A stretch of 64,000 nucleotides of DNA. Source: Cenococcum geophilum 1.58 (taxonomy: Eukaryota > Ascomycota > Dothideomycetes > Gloniales > Gloniaceae). The stretch covers positions 2,856,341 through 2,920,340 of the forward strand of contig KV748182.1 in assembly GCA_001692895.1 (NCBI GenBank), written 5' to 3'. Each line of letters begins with the position of its first letter. Position 1 is the first letter of the stretch. The notes below the pieces were generated by a model. The model was not told the origin of the DNA, ran no database searches, and saw only the letters and a program-made list of their open reading frames with translations. This document shows positions 55,201 to 64,000 of this stretch, in pieces. The position numbers and the translations under genes were made by a program.

Positions 55201-58200
55201 CATTTAACATATTCCCTATATTCTTCCTTAGTTATTAAGTAGATAATAATATTGTTAAGGTATACTATAACAAATTCGTCTAAGTGTTCTCCTAATATAT
55301 TGTTAATATGTTTTTAAAACGTTGCTAGTACGTTTATAAGTCTAAATTATATAACTAATAGTTTATATAGTCCTTTCTTTAACCTAAAGGCTGCCTTTTA
55401 TTTATTGCCTTCCTTAATCCTAATTTAATAGTACGCCTATCTTAGATTTATCTTTATAAAGATTTGCGCATTACCTATTCTGTCTTAAATTTCGCTAATT
55501 AAGGGTAAAGGATACCTATCCTTCCTAGTAATACTATTTAACTATCTATAGTCGATATATAACCTTAGTTTACTATTTTTTTTTAGTATAAACAGTACTG
55601 GATAACCCGCTAATAACTGCAATAGTCTAATATATCCCTTCCGTAGATTTTCCTAAATAAACTCTTTTAGTGCTCTACCTTCTTCTTTAGTAAGCTTATA
55701 GATTGGAAAGAACCTTAGACTTATTCCTAGTTCCAATTCTATCTTATAGTCCCATACTGCATATTTTAATAGCTTTTCACTTTCTGGTAACTATAGTTTT
55801 TTGCCATACTTATAGTATCTCTTTAGTATATAACTTAGTCCTTTTTCTGTTTCTTTGTAGGTTGTTCCTACTTAGTACTATACTAACTTGGCTTATTATC
55901 GCATCTTATGGCGTTAAGTATCTCTAATATTAATCTAACCCGTAATCTAATTGATCCTTAGATTATATTTCTATAACTAAGGCATGCCTAATACTGCCTT
56001 ATCCCGTCCCAATGGTAGGATATTAAAAGATATCTTGATTTATCTTCCTTTAATAGTTATCTAAATAGGTCCTGTTTTAAGATTAATAATCCCTCCTCTA
56101 TAGGTTATTAGATCCCCTAAAATTGTAACTAATAGGTAAGGTTGCTCCTTCTATCTATAAGGTAGTCCTATTCTCTTAACTACTACTAGTAAGATATGGT
56201 TTCGCGTTACTTTACTATCTATTAGCGCTTCGAACTGCTAATCCTACTAATTAATTCGTAAATTTAGGTGTCGTTCTTGAATTTCTTTAAGGGTCTAAGG
56301 CTCTACTACTGGCTCCCTCTAGTCCTATAGGCCTTTACTTTTCCTAACTATTAGCTGCTTAATCCTAGTGTACTTAGCTTGCTCTTTGGCTAATACCTAG
56401 TTCGCTTTTTATCTTTAATATACTATAGATATATGTTTTCTAGGCATTCCTACTACTATTATCCATCTAAGCATTCTTCCATAAAAAATCTTCCTGGTTA
56501 AAGTATTACACTTCCTTCCTCTTAAACCTCTGCTAGATACTATCTATATATATATTTAGCATTCCTGTACTATTATTTGTCCGTTATCTAGTACATTCTT
56601 ATAGGGTATTTCCAATTCTTTTCCTTTGGATTCTTATGCATTTTATATATATCGTCCACGTACGCAATCCATGATAACATATAGTATGCTAGGTGCTTTA
56701 GGTTAACTCTTAGCTTGTTTTTATCCCTAAGTTTAAACCTTTATTATACTAATCTAAACATTATAACTTTATTTGTAGGTATTAAGATGCGTCTCTTGCT
56801 TCTCTAGTCCTCTAAATATTCCTCTAGATCCTTTAATGTTATAATTAAGGCTCCTTTAATATACGTTATAGCCTTCTCCATAATTGGGTGGTCCTAGATA
56901 ACTTTTTCATCCAACTATATATAGAAATCTTCCCACTTATTATTGTGCCTTTGCCTATACCACTTTTAGTATAGCTACTAGAGTATATATAGTCTGTCCG
57001 TAAGGAAGTATCTTCTTATTACTATATTATAATAGCCCTTTATATGTCGTTCTTCGAACCTAGTTAAAATCCCTAGATCCTCTTCATTTTCTAGTTTAGT
57101 AAGCCACTTAGCTCTTAGTGTGCCTACTCTTGGCCTATTAGTAATTCTTTATACTAGTGCTCTATCCTTTATACGTCCTAATATACTAGATCTCTTATCT
57201 AGTTTCTATTCTTGCTATGCGATAATTCTTTGCCTAAATTCTTCTATGGTTTTTTTTGGTTTACGCCTTACGCCCTAATCCTTAAAGTTATCTTACTTCT
57301 TAATCCTAGTATTAAACTTTTAATCTTTAGGCTAAATACTATATTCCCCTAGTAAGTCTTCTAGGTCTATATGTCTATCTCCTAGTCTAACTGCTATTTA
57401 TATTGCAGATTCTCTAATCTATAAAGAAGCTCCTTGCCTTTTGCTTATAGGTGTCCTTATTTATACTCCAAAATCTTAGTCCCTTAGATTCTTTAATCCT
57501 AAGCTTGTTTCTAACTTAAGCTTAGCTCCTGCCTTAGTCTAACTAGGCGTCTATAGTGTTCTTATCTCGTCTTAAGAGTCTTAAATTTTACTTATCTTGT
57601 CTTAAAAGTCTTGTGTCTATAGGAAACTTTATCCCGAGCTTATTTGTATATTTTTAAACTAAGCTACTGCCCTACTCCATCGGTTTTTGTCTATTATAGG
57701 TCCTAGGGTGCGCCTTATCTCATCTTAAGAATCTTAGTTGTCTCTTATCTCGTCTTAAGAATCTTAAGCTTTTAGCCTTTTGCCTTTATTAAGTGCCAAA
57801 GTGGTTTACTATCCTACTTCTCTTATATCTTATAAAGCAATAAACATTATGTCTAGTGGGGTTTTAATCCCTACTAATGTTCCTTATTCTATAGTGGAAT
57901 TATCCTCTACCTTTAGTATAACATCTCTAAGGTCTGCTCGCTTCTAGTAAGCGGCCCTTATTACCTTATTATTACGGAATATTTCGTTTAGGTTGAATTT
58001 ATTATCCTTAATATCCGATCTGCGAACTAGTTTGTTAGTTCCTTTATATCCTATAGGTGCTAGCTCTTATAGCTAATAGCTTGCGCTATACTTAGCGTCC
58101 TTATAAATTTGGTATGCGTTATTATAATAAAACGCAAAACTTTTAATTAAACACTCTTTTGTTCCTTGTAGTATATTATTGTCCCTCTATACGTATATAT

Positions 58201-59337
58201 CGTCTACTAATCTTATACCTTTTACTATATAGTAACTCTGCCCGCCTTTATAGTCTTTAATATAATAACCCTGTTTTCTATAATTTATATAAGCTCCTTC
58301 TTTAAACTATTTCTCTTACTATAGAGTCCGCCTAAATGTCTTCTGCTATTAAGATCCCTGATTTAGCCTTTACTCCTTAGACCTTTAATTGCTTAATCCT
58401 TGTCCTCTAGGTTTTTATAGTTTACTCCATCTCTTATAGGCTTCTTTAGTACCACTTAGGTCCATTAGCTCTACGCCATACCATAGTTTCTAACTTAGCT
58501 TTTGTCGTTGCGTACTTTGCGCCTTATATAACTATAGAACTCTATCCTAGCCTCTCTTAGCCTGTTTTCTTTAGTAGATCTAATTGTTAATCTTAATCGC
58601 CTAATCTATTAGTTCCCTTAGGGTGTCCGCATCTTCTATTAGAATAATTACGTCCTAGACTTTAGCCTTAAGTCCCTATTTATACTATACTATAAGCGCC
58701 CTATTATTCCACTTTACTTATATTGCTAGTGTCTAGAACTATATTATATACTTAATTGCTAAAGTTTATTATACAAGGTTCTGGAGTTTTCTTTCTACTA
58801 TAGTTATTTCTTCCGGGTCTCTAAATATCTACGTAAGTTGTTCTGCAAATCCTTCCCAACTTAAGAATATAAATTGCATATCTTAGTTAGTAGTCGTCAT
58901 TCCATTTGCCTATATCTCCGTAAGGTAAGATTTAAACCACTTAAGTGCTTTTCCTAACAAGAATAGTCCTGTATAGGCTATCCGATCCACAGGTATAGGT
59001 AACTTTACTCCTTCCTGTAAGACCTTAAAGTGCATTTATATAAGGAATCCTTTAAGCTTTAACCTTTCTCCTGTAAATCTCTTAATTAATAGTAGCTTAA
59101 TCTTTGCTACTCCTATCCCGTTAAGTCTTTCTTCTAACACTGTATTATTAGCTATTAGCTAGTTAACTATTTCCTATAGCTGTCCGATCGTTACAGGTTG
59201 CTGTGAGTTAGTATCTACCATACTGGTATTACCTCCTATCCCTAAAGTAGTTGCTGCCGTTAATGGCATTATAGTGGCTGCTTTTGGTAGCATATTGTTC
59301 GACTTCTTGTATTAATACTATAACTAGGTAGTAATTG

Positions 59338-59761
59338 TGTAACGGAACCTTGTAGCAAGAACTACGATAGGCTTATTATTAGGCTAGGTATATAGGAATG
59401 CAAGTATAAGGTTAACAACGTAATAATAATTAGTGGAGTGGTTGCCCAATAGATTAACTCTAATTATATTCTAAGAATTACTATAAAGAAGGAACTATCT
59501 AAGTAGGGACTGAGGGTCCTTAAATATATAACCGTACTCCTATAAAATCCCTTTTTATACGTGATGTACGTCTTATACATAAGGTACGTAAGTTCCTTTT
59601 GTTCCTCTTATTTAATACGTAGCGTATTATATGACCTTAGTTACCATTCCTCGTTATATAGTTCTATCGGCTCTATCCTAGACCGTGCTTAAATTAACCA
59701 ACTAGCTTCTTCCGTCTCTTCTCCAAGTAGTTATAACATTGTACTTAAAGCGTCCGTAATA
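59338..59761 (-). repeat. LTR of Gypsy-A2 (right; 5')
   Basis: 424 bp, TGTAACGG to GTAATA. The gag start lies about 30 bases beyond it on the coding strand. Confidence 0.9.
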
Positions 59762-60056
59762 AAATAGCAATTTAATGGCAATCTAATAGCAATCTAACGG
59801 CAATCTATGGCATTCTGCTATATTCTACTAAGTTTCACTAAATTTTGCTAAGTTCTGCTAGGACTATAACCTAAACCCTATTCTGCCCTATATATATATT
59901 AACTAAGCAACTAAGTTAATAATATATGCTCTTTCTTCCTATTTTTCCTACCTTCTTTTCCTATATAACGTCTTAACTTCTTATACAATTTATATATATA
60001 GCTTAATAACATCTACCTTGCTATATATTATCGCCGCTTATACTTACTCTATAATA
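59762..60056 (+). repeat. Gypsy-B2 5' LTR, second part
   Basis: Resumes at the aaata duplication and ends ctataata. It carries the helically spaced arrays in plus orientation (about 59766-59861). Confidence 0.9.
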
Positions 60057-63000
60057 CTATATTACGTTAACTTTATATACTACCTCTAAAATACAAAACG
60101 ACCCTAAAGCCTCTATAATGGCCGCTAGTATTATATTTATACTCTAAAAACAACTAGTAAAAATATAGAAGTCTTTTATAAACGCCCTTATATAAAATTA
60201 AGCTACTTTAAATTAACGATAAGCCGAATAAGAAGTATAACATTAGCAATTAATTAAGGACCTTTAAAAAGAAATCCGCATACTTAAGATGCCTACGTTA
60301 GGGCCTTAAGACCGAATACTATCTCTAGAAATAAATACGCAGAATGTAAGCCCTAAACCTATAGCAGCTATCTACCTTAAACTAACTACTATACTAAAAC
60401 AATTTAAACGACTACTAGATCTCCTAGTATTTACTAGTAAATAATAAGAACTCTAATTATTTCTAAGCTAGCTTAAAAATAAGCTAACTAGTAACGCTGA
60501 CCATTACCTAACCGAAGCTAACTAACTCTATTACGCCCTAAGTTAACTAAAAAGAGAAGTAGCTAACCTTATTAAACCCCTTTAGCTAACCCCAGTATAA
60601 AGCCTAGTTATACTTCTTAAAGCCTTATATAGTGACCTAAACCGCTAAGCTACTACCTAGAGAAAGATAAACNANATNGCTTAAGGAANNAAANGTTTCC
60701 TANTATACTTCTCCNAATTTAACCNTTANGNAANGGAAATAGGCTNGAANNACTCCGCACTAATTAATAGCCTTATTAAATCTCTAAGCCCTAAACTAAA
60801 AACCTCCCTAATAGGCGTAGACCTACTAGGAGCCCTTAACGCCTACGTAAACGTTATTAATAAACGGTATAATGATATACTACGCCTAATACCGAAATAC
60901 GCTCCATAATATAATATAATAGCCCTATAAACGTCTACTAAGTTGTCTTAGCCTAAGCACCCTAACGCTATAAATATTAACACTAGAACCCTAGAGTACG
61001 CCCTACTAGGGTCCCCTAAATAAGAAAGACGCATTAAGCTAGGCCTTTACTTTAAGTATGGAAGTAAGGACTATATCTTAAAATATTATCTTATCCCCTT
61101 ACCTACGCCCTAAAATAATTTATAAACGGCTAATACTAGTAACCGTTTACCGTATTAATCTTCCGGTTACCGCCCCTAATCTTTACCTAGTTCTAGCCCT
61201 ATGCCTAATAAGCACCATTTATAAGGGCGAAGCTATAATCAACGTTCTATAGGAACCCCTTCCTACTTACTACTAAAAGGTATATTTAGAGTTAAGTTGC
61301 TCTCCGGGACGGCTCTACCTTAAGATTTCGTTAAACGCTTTAGATGTTACAAACTCTAACTCTTAGGATTATAGCATAACTGTTAACTATTATCTTTAGT
61401 AGAATAATTAATAGGCTAATACTTAAGTCCTAATTAATACAGGAGCTAGTAGCATAGGATTTATTAATAAAATCTTTGTGTAAGATAATGGTTTTACCCT
61501 AACCCCTCTTAACCGGCATATTAATATATTTAGATTTAATAGTAAACGCACGGTCTTAGGCTAAATTACCTACGTAGTATACCTAAGACTCTAATACCTA
61601 AACCACAAAGAACTAATTAAGCTTTTTGTTACTACCTTAAGTTACCTAGTAATCCTTAAATAACCCTAGATAAAGCTATATAAGGTAACCATTAATTAAA
61701 ACAACCTTAAGCTTCTATTTACCGCCTCCTGTTATAAGCAGAAGTGCCTTACTAGTATAACGTACTATCTTAACCCTAAATTAAAATCTAGGAAATCCAC
61801 TAGATTCCACTAGTATAAGAATTCCATTGACATCTACTAAGGATCTAAAGACTCTACTAAATTCCATAAGTTATTACCAAGCACTACACTACTCTAAGCT
61901 AAGTAGAAGCTTAAGCTTAATACACAAAAATACTAAAAGGACTAGTATTCTACTATAAAAAGGAATTTTAAAGAACCTAAACTGAAATCTAATACTAACT
62001 CTATACCTAGTCCTAAACTTAAACCTAAATAAAAAACTATGGAGAATCTAAGCGAGCTTAGCACCCTAGATATCCGCATAATTAGAGCTACCTCGCTAGC
62101 GTAACTTGCTAAGAAACCTAAATATACAATCTTTGCTGTCACTATAGCTGATATTAAAAAGGCCTTAGTACTAAAGAAGTACACTAACCCTGCTATAAAG
62201 GTACTAGTAGAGTATTATAACCGCCTAGAGGTATTCTTATAAAAGGAAGCTAATAAGCTACTGGAATACCGATTATATAACCATAAGATTATATTTAAAG
62301 AAGGAAAGTAGCCTAGATTTAGACCCCTATATAGGATATCCTAAAACAAACTTTAAGTACTATAAAAGTATTTAAACAAGAACCTAAGTAAAGGATTTAT
62401 TAGAGCAAGCTCGTCGCCTATAGCCGTATTAGTAATCTTCGTTAAGAAACCTAGCCGCGGTCTGCGCTTCTATATAGACTACTAAGCTCTTAACGCCGTT
62501 ACCGTTAAGAACTAATATCCAATCCCGTTAATATAAGAGACGCTAAACTAACTAAATAAGGCTCATTACTACATAAAGCTCAATATTATTTTTACATTTA
62601 ACCGTCTCCGCATTGTAAAAGGAGATAAATAGCTTACTGCATTTCGCACCCAATATGGACTATTTAAATACTTAGTAATACCCTTTAGCCTTATAAACGC
62701 TCTAAGCTCGTTTTAACATTATATAAATAATACCCTACGCCCCTACCTAGATATCTTCTGCACTGCTTATATTAATAATATTTTAATATATAGTAATAAC
62801 CTAACTAAATATCGGAAATACGTTAACCTTATTTTATAAGCCCTATACAGAGCTAGTTTATAATTAGATATAGATAAATGCGAGTTTTATAAAACGGAAG
62901 TTCTATACTTTAAACTCCTTATTTTTATAAATAATATATAAATAGACCTAAAGAAAGTTAAAGTAATTATAAACTAGCAAGAACTTAAGAACGTTAAGGA

Positions 63001-64000
63001 CGTAAAAGCCTTTATAGGATTTACTAATTTCTACTAACGGTTTATTAATAACTTCTCCGCCCTAGTTTTACCCCTTATAGCTTTAACCTAAAAGAATAAA
63101 GTTTTTATTTTTAATAAGGAATATAAGAAAGCCTTCGCCTATCTAAAGGTTATATTTACTACTGCGCCTATACTCTAACACTTTAACCTAAACTAAATAA
63201 GTGTTATAGAAGCCAACTTACCTAACTACGTTATTAAAGGTATTCTGTCTCAATATAATAAGAATGAAGTATTATACCCTATAGCATACTTCTTAAAATA
63301 ATTAAGCCTAGCTAAATATAACTACGAGATCTACAATAAAGAATTATTAGCTATTATTAGATGTTTTAAATAATAGCGACCTAAACTAGAAGGTGCTAAA
63401 TTTCTAATTAAGGTCCTTAGCGACTATAAGAACCTATAGTACTTCACAACCATAAAACAGCTAAGTTATTATTAGGCCCGCTAGTTAGAATATCTGTCTT
63501 ATTTCCAATTCTTAATTATATACCGCCTAAGCATTTAAAGTTAAAAGCTTAACGCCCTAACCTAACGCTTATAAGACGCGCTAGCCCTAAAAAAAGCGTA
63601 CTCTTACTAAAATCAGACCCTACTTCGCCCTAAACTATTTAACCCTCCCACTAAAGACCTTACGGTATACGTTCTTGAAATAACTAACCGATTAATTAAA
63701 TAGATTATAGTTAATAAATACCTAAATAACGAGTTTATCTAGGAGACGCTTAAGCTAATACACAATAGCATTAGACGTTTTAAAAAGATTTCTTTAAGTA
63801 AATATAAAGCCTATAGAAACCACTTATATTACTAGAACCGCCTAGTTATACCTAACTATAACAAACTTAGGCTTAAGCTCCTTAAGCATATATATAATCT
63901 ACTAGTAGCCAGCTACCTAGGCTAAAGAAAACCCCTAGAATTACTCTAATAAGAATACTATTAGCCGAATATGCATAATATAACACAAAGGTACGTCTTT
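60057..64000 (+). mobile_element. Gypsy-B2 interior, running off the window
   Basis: Plus-strand relic of the same family as Gypsy-B1. Gag spans about 60090-61130 with a zinc-knuckle region LGLYFKYGSKDYILKYY near 61035-61090. The protease has NTGASSIGFINKIF near 61440-61480. Reverse transcriptase runs about 62390-63080, with AYINNILIY near 62765-62790 and NFY.RFINNFSALVLPL near 63030-63080. RNase H runs about 63180-63600 (YDYEIYNKELLAIIRCFK-like). The integrase zinc region starts after about 63700. The 3' LTR lies beyond 64000. Ambiguous bases cluster at 60673-60751. Broken many times. Confidence 0.85.
60673..60751. other. Cluster of ambiguous bases (N)
   Basis: About fifteen N positions within 80 bases of the Gypsy-B2 gag relic, scattered singly or in pairs. 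This suggests unresolved consensus of a repeat. Confidence 0.9.

Larger units (their letters stand above)
51813..59761 (-). mobile_element. Gypsy-A2: structurally whole Ty3/Gypsy element, 7.95 kb
   Basis: LTRs of exactly 424 bp (51813-52236 and 59338-59761) with a perfect aaata duplication (51808-51812 and 59762-59766). On the minus strand: gag start MLPKAATIMPLTAAT near 59310, gag to about 57000, protease DSKVTRNHILL near 56190-56225, reverse transcriptase (about 54880-55720), RNase H (about 54480-54800), integrase (about 53000-54340) and a 3' tail. No foreign insertion was seen inside, so it serves as the reference for the A and C relics. It inserted into the 5' LTR of Gypsy-B2. Broken in dozens of places by RIP. 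Confidence 0.92.

Noticed and set aside
55703-55927. Open frame on the plus strand in Gypsy-A2
   Set aside because: Antisense of the protease-RT region; the element reads on the minus strand.
61942-62184. Open frame on the minus strand in Gypsy-B2
   Set aside because: Antisense of the pol relic, which reads on the plus strand.
1-64000. Centromere call for this AT-rich repeat block
   Set aside because: RIP-altered nested repeats are found in centromeres but also in other heterochromatin. Sequence alone cannot tell them apart.
1-64000. tRNA, rRNA, Helitron or host genes
   Set aside because: No cloverleaf, rRNA block, Rep/helicase motif or long conserved host frame was recognised on either strand.

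Overview
The window looks like a gene-poor, AT-rich heterochromatic block from a filamentous ascomycete (Pezizomycotina) whose repeats have been hit by repeat-induced point mutation (RIP). TA is very common, CA and TG are scarce, coding relics are full of TAG/TAA, and repeat copies differ almost only by C-to-T and G-to-A changes. Chromoviruses, Tad-like LINEs, a tyrosine-recombinase retroelement, a hAT element and a pogo-like MITE also fit a fungus. I see no intact host gene, tRNA, rRNA or CRISPR. Nearly every base belongs to a mobile element, many nested in one another.

Layout: 1-2700, relic with a retroviral-type integrase on the minus strand, carrying an acidic minisatellite that has partly inverted. 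About 3190-4600, 3' part of a Tad-like LINE (LINE-1). 4601-11335, minus-strand Ty3/Gypsy relic E (gag, protease), split by a YR (Ngaro/PAT-type) retrotransposon at 5456-10200 whose split direct repeats A1 / B1-A2-B2 can all be seen. 11336-17105, minus-strand gypsy relic G1, interrupted by a hAT element (11768-13214, 8-bp target duplication) and a solo LTR (15309-15731, duplication tttaa). 17398-19506, a second G copy (G2) in head-to-head orientation.

20276-41454 is a large minus-strand chromovirus (Gypsy-C). It was invaded by a non-coding LTR element (LARD-C, 21628-24437), a foldback MITE (24762-25176) and Gypsy-A1 (25384-40122, duplication cttat). A1 holds the complete element Gypsy-B1 (29760-35757, duplication gtctt), a 940-bp retroposon SR-1 (38501-39440, 14-bp duplication) and a 101-bp TG..CA insert inside its 3' LTR.

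From 41455 a plus-strand LINE (LINE-2, ORF1 with coiled coil and low-complexity parts) runs to 51731. It is interrupted by chromovirus Gypsy-D (42057-50894), which itself holds a 5'-truncated LINE (LINE-3) and SR-2. LINE-2 is then cut by Gypsy-B2 (51732 to beyond 64000), whose 5' LTR was split by complete Gypsy-A2 (51813-59761, duplication aaata). The target duplications give a firm relative order of insertion.

Most interesting: the SR retroposon starts, at the exact base after its target duplication, with a sequence that can fold like an HDV-type self-cleaving ribozyme (38501-38613), and its 3' end resembles that of LINE-1. This looks like a LINE-dependent non-autonomous family with a ribozyme-defined 5' end. 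Family calls rest on motifs read by eye; no database search was possible.
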